DNA of 5,950 bases from Halomonas sp. (GTDB taxonomy: Bacteria > Pseudomonadota > Gammaproteobacteria > Pseudomonadales > Halomonadaceae). A model generated the notes under the pieces. The model saw only the letters and a program-made list of their open reading frames with translations. It was not told the origin of the DNA and searched no databases. Of the stretch, positions 1-5,140 are shown one piece after another. The position numbers were made by a program, and so were the translations under genes. Positions within the stretch are counted from its first letter, which is position 1, and each line of letters starts with the position of its first letter. The DNA lies in contig SKVX01000443.1 of NCBI GenBank assembly GCA_007129225.1, positions 1-5,950 of the forward strand. The letters run 5' to 3'.

Positions 1-1006
1 GCAGTTCGCGGGCCAGCCCATCCAGGGTGGTGAGGGCACTGTCGGTGTTGCCCCGCTGGGCTTCGATCAGGGCGTCGAGGTAGCGTCTGGCCGCATCCGG
101 GGCGCCGTCCTGTGCCAGGCGATTGACCGCTTGCTGCGGATCGCGCTGGTGGATCGTCAGCAGGGCGCGGGCGCGAATCAGGTGATAGGTTGGCCCACTA
201 TTGCGAGACTCAGCGGCTTCCAGCTGCGAGGCTCGTGATTCGGCGTCGCTGATCCGGGATTCGGTCAGCGGGTGGGTGAGCAGGAACTCCGGAGGGTTGC
301 CGCCCTGGAGGCTGGCCTGTCGCTGCATGGCGCGGAACATGCGGACCATGGCCTGGGGGTCGAAGCCGGCCTGTGACATGGCTTGCAGGCCGATGCGATC
401 GGCCTCTTGCTCGAAGCGACGGGAGTAGCTCAATCGATCCTGGATAAAGGCCGCCTGTGAGCCCATGGCGGCGGCGACACCGGCATCGCCGCCCCCGCTA
501 ACTGCGATCAGCATGCCGGCCAGCATGGCCGCCATGGCGGGAATCTGGGTCTGTTCGGCGCGGGCCTGGCCGCGTGCATAGTGGCGCTGGGAGAGGTGGC
601 CCAGCTCGTGGGCCAGCACCGAAGCCACCGCGTCCTCCTCGTCGGCGAAGGCGAAGAGTCCGGCATTCAGGCCGATGACACCGCCGGGTACGGCGAAGGC
701 ATTGAGCGTGCGACTATCCACCAGCGTCACGACCGTTCGGGAGCCATCGACACCGCTGTGGGGAACCAGGCGTGCCAGCAGCGACTCCACATAGTCCTGG
801 GCGATGGGGTCCTGCCACTGGGGCGCGCGGGCGCGGAACTGGCGTAGCCAGGCACGGCCCAGGCGATACTCTTCACCGCTCACGGCCTGACTGCCGGTCG
901 TCAGGCTGGGCAGGCCGTAGTCATCCGTGGCGCTTGCCGGACCGGTCAGGCCGAGTGCCAGCACCATGGCGCTGCCGGTCAGGAAGTTGCGGATGTTACG
1001 CAGCAT
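1..1006 (-). CDS. bepA: BepA-family M48 periplasmic metalloprotease with TPR region (C-terminal end outside window)
   Basis: Zinc metalloprotease/chaperone that in E. coli acts in the periplasm on outer-membrane protein assembly, helping LptD mature and degrading stalled BAM substrates. I translated it from the minus strand; 335 codons are visible and the frame is open at base 1. Residues 1-26 look like a Sec signal peptide ending in PASA, with cleavage predicted before Thr27. The M48 core holds the zinc motif HELGH at 133-137 and the downstream ligand Glu201 in FEQEAD. His245 in LLTHPLTESRI matches the loop histidine that in E. coli BepA acts as a fourth zinc ligand and keeps the enzyme in check. 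From about residue 268 an alpha-helical, Ala/Leu/Arg-rich stretch fits the start of the TPR region. Families of this type run about 480-490 residues, so roughly 150 lie off the left edge. The start at 1006 is chosen over an in-frame ATG at 1021 because only the former has a Shine-Dalgarno at proper spacing. It is divergent from tusA. Family assignment is secure; the BepA name rests on motifs and gene order. Confidence 0.9.
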   Translation of the reverse strand, partial: MLRNIRNFLTGSAMVLALGLTGPASATDDYGLPSLTTGSQAVSGEEYRLGRAWLRQFRARAPQWQDPIAQDYVESLLARLVPHSGVDGSRTVVTLVDSRTLNAFAVPGGVIGLNAGLFAFADEEDAVASVLAHELGHLSQRHYARGQARAEQTQIPAMAAMLAGMLIAVSGGGDAGVAAAMGSQAAFIQDRLSYSRRFEQEADRIGLQAMSQAGFDPQAMVRMFRAMQRQASLQGGNPPEFLLTHPLTESRISDAESRASQLEAAESRNSGPTYHLIRARALLTIHQRDPQQAVNRLAQDGAPDAARRYLDALIEAQRGNTDSALTTLDGLAREL

Positions 1007-1012
1007 GGCCAA

Positions 1013-1016
1013 CCTC
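1013..1016 (-). promoter_or_regulatory. Ribosome binding site of bepA (decides the start)
   Basis: On the minus strand GAGG lies 6 bases before the ATG at 1006. The alternative in-frame ATG at 1021 would add MTRLA, but it has no purine-rich stretch upstream and would place charged residue Arg3 ahead of an otherwise normal signal peptide. This supports the shorter start. Confidence 0.6.
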
Positions 1017-1037
1017 GTCATAATGGGCGATCGAATG

Positions 1038-1065
1038 CTTATCCGACATTGATTCGACCTGTAAA
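1038..1065 (-). promoter_or_regulatory. Candidate sigma-70 promoter of bepA
   Basis: Read on the minus strand, TTTACA (plus 1060-1065, 5 of 6 to the -35 consensus) is followed after 16 bases by GATAAG (plus 1038-1043, 4 of 6 to the -10 consensus). Transcription would begin near 1031, giving a leader of about 25 bases before the ATG at 1006. It overlaps the candidate tusA promoter on the other strand. This is a visual match only. Confidence 0.35.
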
Positions 1066-1077
1066 GTGCCTTTAAAT
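1049..1077 (+). promoter_or_regulatory. Candidate sigma-70 promoter of tusA-perM
   Basis: TTGATT (1049-1054) and TTAAAT (1072-1077) are separated by 17 bases, each matching 4 of 6 consensus positions. The predicted start of transcription, near 1084, would put the hairpin at 1081-1119 at the very 5' end of the mRNA. The match is moderate, so this is a proposal. Confidence 0.35.
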
Positions 1078-1080
1078 CTC

Positions 1081-1122
1081 AAGGGTTTTGACGCTCGCTG
1101 CAAGAGCGTCCCCCCCCTTTTT
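1081..1122 (+). other. Stem-loop in the tusA leader followed by a C8T5 run
   Basis: GACGCTC (1090-1096) pairs perfectly with GAGCGTC (1104-1110) across a 7-base loop. An outer helix can form between AAGGG (1081-1085) and CCCTT (1115-1119) around a 4x4 internal loop. Eight C (1110-1117) and five T (1118-1122) follow. The T run is separated from the main stem, so it is a poor intrinsic terminator. A leader structure, mRNA-stabilising 5' hairpin or protein-binding site are alternatives. The pairing is seen directly; the role is unknown. Confidence 0.5.
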
Positions 1123-1142
1123 GCGATAACCTGCATTCTCCC

Positions 1143-1147
1143 GGGAG
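1143..1147 (+). promoter_or_regulatory. Ribosome binding site of tusA-like gene (decides the start)
   Basis: GGGAG ends 5 bases before the ATG at 1153. This selects that ATG over the GTG at 1066, which lies inside the predicted promoter and would add an unconserved 29-residue leader. Confidence 0.7.
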
Positions 1148-1152
1148 TTACC

Positions 1153-1401
1153 ATGGCTGTGCAACCAGATGACGTGCTCGACGCCTGCGGCCTGCCGTGT
1201 CCGTTGCCGCTGCTGAAGGCGAAGCAGGCCCTGGCCAGGCTCAAGGCCGGCCAACTGCTCGAGGTCATCGCCACCGATGCGGGTTCCTGGCGCGATTTCG
1301 AGACCTTCGCCGAGCAGAGCATCCACGAGCTGGTGGAGCGTGAAGAGCGAGGTGAGCATTTTCACTACTGGATTCGCAAGGGCGAGGAGCCTGTTTCATG
1401 A
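1153..1401 (+). CDS. tusA: TusA/SirA-family sulfur-carrier protein
   Basis: Small cytoplasmic protein of 82 residues, the usual size for the family, which carries sulfur as a cysteine persulfide between enzymes such as cysteine desulfurases and acceptors (tRNA thiolation, molybdenum cofactor metabolism). The signature is at the N-terminus: DACGLPCPLPLLKAK, residues 10-24, with Cys16 in the CPxP motif as the expected persulfide-bearing residue. A second cysteine, Cys12, lies four residues earlier. The rest fits the two-layer alpha/beta fold: helix about 19-32, strand LEVIATD about 38-44, helix about 50-64, and a last strand HFHYWIRK. By position it matches P. aeruginosa PA1006, which is reported to be persulfide-modified and needed for molybdenum homeostasis and nitrate respiration, rather than proven tRNA-thiolating TusA. 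The symbol is therefore a family label. The stop overlaps the perM start by 4 bases (ATGA). Confidence 0.85.
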   Translation: MAVQPDDVLDACGLPCPLPLLKAKQALARLKAGQLLEVIATDAGSWRDFETFAEQSIHELVEREERGEHFHYWIRKGEEPVS

Positions 1402-2501
1402 CCCTGCGTCAGGTCTTCAAGAGCTGGATAGACCATTACTTCTCCGATGAGGAGGCGGTGATCCTGCTGGTGGTGCTGATACTGGGCTTCGCGGTGGTGA
1501 TCCTGTTCGGTCGCATGCTGGCGCCTTTTCTCACTGCCCTGGTGATTGCCTTCCTGTTGCAGGGGGGCGTCAATGCCATGACGCGCCGAGGGGTGCCCCA
1601 CCTGCTGTCGGTGGTCGTGGTGTTCCTGGGCTTCATCGGCATACTGCTGGCGCTGGCCTTCATCCTGATGCCGCTGATTTGGAATCAGCTGGTGGGCCTG
1701 GTCCAGGAGACGCCGCGCATGTTCGCCAGCAGCCAGCGCTGGCTGGGCGACCTGCAGGAGCGCTACCCCAACCTGGTGACGCCGGATCAGGTGCAGGAGT
1801 GGATCGGCGTCGCCGGGCGCGAGATGACCCAATTCGGCCAGCGGATGCTGACGCTGTCACTGGCCTCGCTGGGCAATGTCCTGTCATTGATCATCTACCT
1901 GGTTCTGGTGCCCATCCTGGTCTTCTTCCTGCTCAAGGACCGCGACCAGCTGGTGGCATTCACGCTATCGCTGATGCCCCAGAAGCGTCACCTGATGACC
2001 CGCATCTGGCATGAGATGGACGACCAGATCGCCAATTATGTGCGCGGCAAGTTCATCGAGATCATCATCGTCGGTACCGTGACGTTCTTCACCTTCGCTT
2101 TCTTCGGTCTGCCCTATTCGGCGTTGCTGGCGGTGCTGGTGGGATTCTCGGTGCTGGTGCCCTATATCGGTGCCGCCGTGGCGACGCTGCCGGTGGCGGC
2201 GGTGGCCGGCTTTCATTTCGGGCTCAGCGACCAGTTCCTCTACGTCCTGATTGCCTATGGCATCATCCAGGCGCTGGATGGCAATGTGCTGGTGCCGATC
2301 CTGTTTTCCGAGGCGGTCAACCTTCACCCGGTGTCGATCATCGTGGCGGTGCTCTTCTTCGGCGGTATCTGGGGCTTCTGGGGCATCTTCTTTGCCATTC
2401 CACTCGCTACCCTGCTCAAGGCGCTGGTCTACGCCTGGCCCCGTGGCATCCAGCAGCATCAGGCGGAAGAGCGCGCCGTCGAGGAGTGCGTGGAGGAGTG
2501 A
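1398..2501 (+). CDS. perM: PerM-like AI-2E-family inner-membrane transporter
   Basis: Multi-spanning inner-membrane protein of 367 residues, typical of the AI-2E transporter family (formerly UPF0118). Hydrophobic segments are visible at about 20-37, 41-58, 69-94, 155-179, 219-236, 241-257, 259-275, 278-294 and 311-345. A soluble, mostly helical stretch lies between the third and fourth (about 95-150), as expected for the family. Family-typical conserved pieces are DDQIANYVRGKFIE (208-221), VPYIGA (254-259) and DGNVLVPILF (294-303). The C-terminus is short, Glu-rich and cytoplasmic (EERAVEECVEE). The substrate is unknown: E. coli TqsA is linked to autoinducer-2 export, and some relatives are reported as sodium/proton antiporters, so neither role can be assigned here. 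The ATG overlaps the tusA stop, implying translational coupling. bepA and perM are also neighbours in E. coli. It converges on bcp. Confidence 0.85.
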   Translation: MTLRQVFKSWIDHYFSDEEAVILLVVLILGFAVVILFGRMLAPFLTALVIAFLLQGGVNAMTRRGVPHLLSVVVVFLGFIGILLALAFILMPLIWNQLVGLVQETPRMFASSQRWLGDLQERYPNLVTPDQVQEWIGVAGREMTQFGQRMLTLSLASLGNVLSLIIYLVLVPILVFFLLKDRDQLVAFTLSLMPQKRHLMTRIWHEMDDQIANYVRGKFIEIIIVGTVTFFTFAFFGLPYSALLAVLVGFSVLVPYIGAAVATLPVAAVAGFHFGLSDQFLYVLIAYGIIQALDGNVLVPILFSEAVNLHPVSIIVAVLFFGGIWGFWGIFFAIPLATLLKALVYAWPRGIQQHQAEERAVEECVEE

Positions 2502-2541
2502 AGCGAGAGTCAAGGTGAAGATTAGGGTGTGATGGCGGCGT

Positions 2542-2567
2542 GGCACCCGCCCGGCAGGGCGGGTGCC
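2542..2567. terminator. Hairpin between convergent perM and bcp, likely bidirectional terminator
   Basis: GGCACCCGCCC (2542-2552) and GGGCGGGTGCC (2557-2567) form a perfect 11-bp stem closed by a GGCA tetraloop. It lies 40 bases after the perM stop and 5 bases beyond the bcp stop, the expected place for termination of both genes. Neither side has a real T run (GTCGTTC on plus, a C/G-rich stretch on minus), so termination may be Rho-assisted, or the hairpin may mainly protect 3' ends. Confidence 0.65.
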
Positions 2568-2572
2568 GTCGT

Positions 2573-3049
2573 TCAGCCGCCGGTATGCAGGGCCTGGGCG
2601 GCCTGGAGCACCTCGTCGACATGGCCGGGGACCTTGACGCCGCGCCACTCCCGGGCCAGCCTGCCCTCGGCATCGATCAGGAAGGTGCTCCGCTCGATGC
2701 CCATGTGCTCCTTGCCATAGAGCTTCTTGAGCTTGATCACATCGAACAGCCGGCAGACGGTCTCATCCTTGTCGGATATCAGCTCGAAGTTGAAGGCCTG
2801 CTTGGCCTTGAAGTTCTCCTGGGCACGAATGCCGTCGCGGGAGACGCCGAGGACGACCGTATTAGCGGCCTCGAAGGCGCTCATGCGGTCGCGAAAATCG
2901 CCGCCCTCGGTGGTGCAGCCGGGCGTGCTGGCCTTGGGATAGAAGAAGATGACCACTTGCCGACCCTTGAGGTCGGCTAAGGTGACGGTCGTATCGCCGG
3001 TGGCGGTGGCGGTGAAGTCCGGAGCGGGTTGGCCGATGGCAAGCGTCAT
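2573..3049 (-). CDS. bcp: Thiol peroxidase Bcp (PrxQ-type peroxiredoxin)
   Basis: Cytoplasmic peroxiredoxin of 158 residues, normal for the Bcp/PrxQ group, which reduces hydrogen peroxide and organic hydroperoxides using thioredoxin or a similar reductant. The fold markers are in order: PAPDF (8-12), the strand VVIFFYP (32-38), the active-site loop KASTPGCTTEGGDFR (39-53) with peroxidatic Cys45, then SDKDETVCRLFDV (92-104) and MGIERSTFLI. Thr42 and the PGC context fit the peroxiredoxin TxxC site. The resolving cysteine that E. coli Bcp has five residues after the peroxidatic one is Gly50 here; the only other cysteine is Cys99. It is therefore either 1-Cys or uses Cys99. The start at 3049 has AAGGA 8 bases upstream and a strong promoter. 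It is convergent with perM and divergent from dapA. Confidence 0.93.
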   Translation of the reverse strand: MTLAIGQPAPDFTATATGDTTVTLADLKGRQVVIFFYPKASTPGCTTEGGDFRDRMSAFEAANTVVLGVSRDGIRAQENFKAKQAFNFELISDKDETVCRLFDVIKLKKLYGKEHMGIERSTFLIDAEGRLAREWRGVKVPGHVDEVLQAAQALHTGG

Positions 3050-3081
3050 GTCGGGGATCCTTGGCTTGTGGTAAGGCCCTG

Positions 3082-3110
3082 ATTACACGCAACAGAGCCA
3101 CGTCTGTCAA
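3082..3110 (-). promoter_or_regulatory. Strong sigma-70 promoter of bcp
   Basis: On the minus strand TTGACA (plus 3105-3110) matches the -35 consensus fully. It is followed by exactly 17 bases and TGTAAT (plus 3082-3087), 5 of 6 to the -10 consensus. The predicted start near 3075 gives a leader of about 26 bases that contains the AAGGA ribosome site. No obvious OxyR-like palindrome is visible by eye, so constitutive expression is the simple reading. Confidence 0.75.
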
Positions 3111-3184
3111 AGTCTCCGGCGCATGTCGCTGTACACTCTTCGACCGCCTGAGTACCATTTACCTTTTGCTTCGAGGGGCCTGCT

Positions 3185-3190
3185 GATAAT
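3185..3190 (+). promoter_or_regulatory. Candidate -10 element for dapA
   Basis: GATAAT matches 5 of 6 of the -10 consensus and would start transcription about 30-35 bases before the dapA ATG. No good -35 lies 16-18 bases upstream; the sequence there (around 3161-3167) is weak. An alternative -10, TACACT at 3132-3137, also lacks a convincing partner. The dapA promoter therefore remains uncertain. Confidence 0.3.
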
Positions 3191-3213
3191 CGGCGCCCAA
3201 GAGCGGCATGAGC

Positions 3214-3220
3214 GGAGAGG
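3214..3220 (+). promoter_or_regulatory. Ribosome binding site of dapA
   Basis: GGAGAGG ends 9 bases before the ATG at 3230. A second purine run, GAGAGG (3224-3229), directly abuts the ATG and is too close to serve. An upstream ATG at 3208 is out of frame with dapA. Confidence 0.6.
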
Positions 3221-3229
3221 AACGAGAGG

Positions 3230-4114
3230 ATGATCACTGGCAGTATCGTCGCCCTGGCGACGCCGATGAAGGTCAATGGCGACATCGACTGGGAGGCGCT
3301 GCGCCGCTTGGTGAACTTCCACCTCGACAATGGCACCGATGGCATTGTCGCGGCCGGCACCACCGGTGAACCCACCACCATGTCGTTTGCCGAACACTTC
3401 GACGTGATCCGCACCGTGGTGGAGGAGGTCAACGGCCGCATCCCGGTCATTGCCGGTACCGGGGCCAATGCCACCTCCGAGGCGGTCGAGCTGGCCCGCT
3501 ATGCCAGCGAGGTGGGGGCGGACTACTGTCTCTCGGTGTGCCCCTACTACAACAAGCCGACCCAGGAAGGGCTGTATCAGCACTTCAAGGCGGTGGCTGC
3601 GGGCAGCCAGCTGCCGGTCATTCTCTACAACGTGCCGGGCCGCACCTGTTCGGATCTGTACAACGAGACCGTGCTGCGCCTGGCCGAGGTCGACAATATT
3701 ATCGGCCTGAAGGATGCCACCGGCAACCTGGAGCGTGCCGAGGACCTGATCGGTCGTCTCAAGGGTAGTGGTTTCATGCTCTACTCCGGTGACGACGCCA
3801 CCGCCTGCGATTTCATGCTGATGGGTGGCAATGGCGATATCTCGGTGACCGCCAATGTCGCGCCGAGGGCCATGCACGAGCTGTGTGCTGCCGCCGTGGC
3901 CGGCGATGCCGACAAGGCGCACCAGATCAACACCCGGCTGATGCCGCTGCATACCAACCTGGGCATCGAGTCCAACCCGATCCCCGTCAAGTGGGCCCTG
4001 CACCGTATGGGGCTGTTGGAGCCGGGCATTCGACTGCCGCTGACCTGGCTGTCCGAGAAGTACCACTCGACCGTGGGTGAGGCCCTGCAACTGGCAGGGG
4101 TGACAGACGACTGA
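3230..4114 (+). CDS. dapA: 4-hydroxy-tetrahydrodipicolinate synthase
   Basis: Condenses pyruvate with aspartate-4-semialdehyde in the first committed step of diaminopimelate/lysine synthesis, supplying peptidoglycan and lysine; cytoplasmic, usually a homotetramer. The 294 residues match the family length, a (beta/alpha)8 barrel with a C-terminal helical part. The catalytic set is complete and numbered as in E. coli: Thr44 and Thr45 in GTTGE, Tyr107 in YYNKP, Tyr133 and Arg138 in YNVPGRT, and the Schiff-base Lys161 in GLKDAT. At the lysine-feedback site His56, Asn80, Glu84 and Tyr106 are kept, but the E. coli positions Ser48, Ala49 and His53 read Pro48, Thr49 and Phe53. Inhibition by lysine is therefore plausible but perhaps altered. 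It is first in a plus-strand run with bamC (57 bases on) and the MBL gene; dapA-bamC adjacency is widespread in gammaproteobacteria. Confidence 0.97.
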   Translation: MITGSIVALATPMKVNGDIDWEALRRLVNFHLDNGTDGIVAAGTTGEPTTMSFAEHFDVIRTVVEEVNGRIPVIAGTGANATSEAVELARYASEVGADYCLSVCPYYNKPTQEGLYQHFKAVAAGSQLPVILYNVPGRTCSDLYNETVLRLAEVDNIIGLKDATGNLERAEDLIGRLKGSGFMLYSGDDATACDFMLMGGNGDISVTANVAPRAMHELCAAAVAGDADKAHQINTRLMPLHTNLGIESNPIPVKWALHRMGLLEPGIRLPLTWLSEKYHSTVGEALQLAGVTDD

Positions 4115-4160
4115 CGCTGCGCCCGGACCCGATATCCCGACGCCCCGATTAACACGATGC

Positions 4161-4167
4161 AAGGTGG
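4161..4167 (+). promoter_or_regulatory. Ribosome binding site of bamC (decides the start)
   Basis: AAGGTGG sits 4 bases before the ATG at 4172 (7 bases counted from AAGG). The in-frame ATG at 4157 lies upstream of this site and has no purine-rich sequence of its own. It would also add a cysteine-containing extension, MQGGC, before the signal peptide, so 4172 is preferred. Confidence 0.65.
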
Positions 4168-4171
4168 ATGC

Positions 4172-5140
4172 ATGAATTCTGCGCTGAAATGGATGCCGCT
4201 GGTGGCGGTGATCGCCCTGGCAACCGCTGGCTGCGCACGCGATGGCTTCTATGATGACCGTAATATCGACTATGTGGAGGCCCAGCGCAGTGCGCCCCTG
4301 GTCCTGCCGGAAGGTCGTAATGTCGAGCGCTATCGGGATGCCATGCCGGTGCCGGAGGCAACTCGCACGCTGCGCTCCAGTGAGCGCTTCAGTGCGCCCA
4401 GCCCCGAGCGCCTGGTTTCCGGTCGTGCGGTGGAGCGGGACTATGTCGAACGCCGCGAAATCGGCAGCGACCGCTGGTTGGTCGTAGGGGCCGATCCCGG
4501 TGTGGTCTGGCCTCAGCTGCAGGACTTCGCTCGAGCCCGTGGCCTGCAGGTCCAGGCCAGTGACGATACGCGCGGGGTGCTTGAGACCGACCAGGGGCGC
4601 CTGAGCGTCCGGCAGGGCCTGCGCGAGGGTGACAGTGAGGTGCGCTGCGACCAGGCGGGTCGCCCGGTCGCCGCCTGCCTGGACGCCATGGAGCAGCACT
4701 TCAGTGCGCGCACCGCCACGGCTAGCGCCGCTTCCCTGGCCGGTCAGCAGATGGCCGCAGAGGACCGCCTGCGGCTGGAGCAGCGCGGCGATGGCGAATG
4801 GGTCGTGCGGATTCCGCTGGATATCGATCGTGTCTGGGCCGAGCTGAGCCACCAGCTTGAAGCCGGCTTCACGGTAGAGGATCGCCGCGAGCTCCTGGAG
4901 CAGAACCCGCAGAGCCATGACTTCCTGATCAGCTACATGACCGCCTCCGAGCGTGGCCGTGGAATGGTTCAGATTATCATGAGCCCGGATGTACGCCAGA
5001 TGCCGCAGGAAATTCGCCTGGCGCTGGAGTCCGACGGGCCGGAGCGGACGACACTGCGCGCCATCAACGAGAGCGAGCGGCGCTTCACGGAACAGGATGC
5101 CCGTGAGCTGCTGGAGCGGGTGGCAGGCCTGCTGCGCTGA
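4172..5140 (+). CDS. bamC: Outer-membrane assembly lipoprotein BamC
   Basis: Lipoprotein subunit of the BAM complex that inserts beta-barrel proteins into the outer membrane; in E. coli its unstructured N-terminus binds BamD. The 322 residues start with a lipoprotein signal peptide (Lys6, hydrophobic core 8-19) and the lipobox ATAGC with Cys21 as lipidation site. Alanine, not aspartate, follows the cysteine, which fits outer-membrane sorting. Residues about 22-80 are low in hydrophobic content, as expected for the BamD-binding arm (RNIDYVEA, APLVLPEG). Two helix-grip domains follow, about 85-185 (RWLVVGAD to AMEQHFSA) and about 200-320 (EWVVRIPLDIDRVWAEL to ELLERVAGLLR), joined by an Ala/Ser/Gln-rich linker. 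Cys159 and Cys169 lie in the first domain and could form a disulfide. The gene is 57 bases after dapA with no clear terminator between them, so co-transcription is likely, and its stop shares one base with the next ATG. BamC diverges quickly; context supports the name strongly. Confidence 0.88.
   Translation: MNSALKWMPLVAVIALATAGCARDGFYDDRNIDYVEAQRSAPLVLPEGRNVERYRDAMPVPEATRTLRSSERFSAPSPERLVSGRAVERDYVERREIGSDRWLVVGADPGVVWPQLQDFARARGLQVQASDDTRGVLETDQGRLSVRQGLREGDSEVRCDQAGRPVAACLDAMEQHFSARTATASAASLAGQQMAAEDRLRLEQRGDGEWVVRIPLDIDRVWAELSHQLEAGFTVEDRRELLEQNPQSHDFLISYMTASERGRGMVQIIMSPDVRQMPQEIRLALESDGPERTTLRAINESERRFTEQDARELLERVAGLLR

Noticed and set aside
1066..1152. Upstream GTG start adding 29 residues to the TusA-like protein
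   Set aside because: The extension covers the predicted promoter -10 and the hairpin, has no ribosome site and no family similarity; the ATG at 1153 has GGGAG at 5 bases.
1965..2648. Open minus-strand frame of 227 codons opposite perM
   Set aside because: Antisense to a clear membrane protein gene, composition dominated by His, Arg, Asp and Gln, and it runs through the intergenic hairpin and into bcp.
4157..4171. Upstream in-frame ATG for bamC
   Set aside because: The ribosome site AAGGTGG lies downstream of it, and the added residues spoil a normal lipoprotein signal peptide start.
3107..4918. Open minus-strand frame of about 600 codons opposite dapA and bamC
   Set aside because: It lies wholly antisense to two well-supported genes, and its translation is rich in His, Gln, Arg and Gly with no recognisable domain. 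Long antisense frames are expected in high-GC coding DNA.
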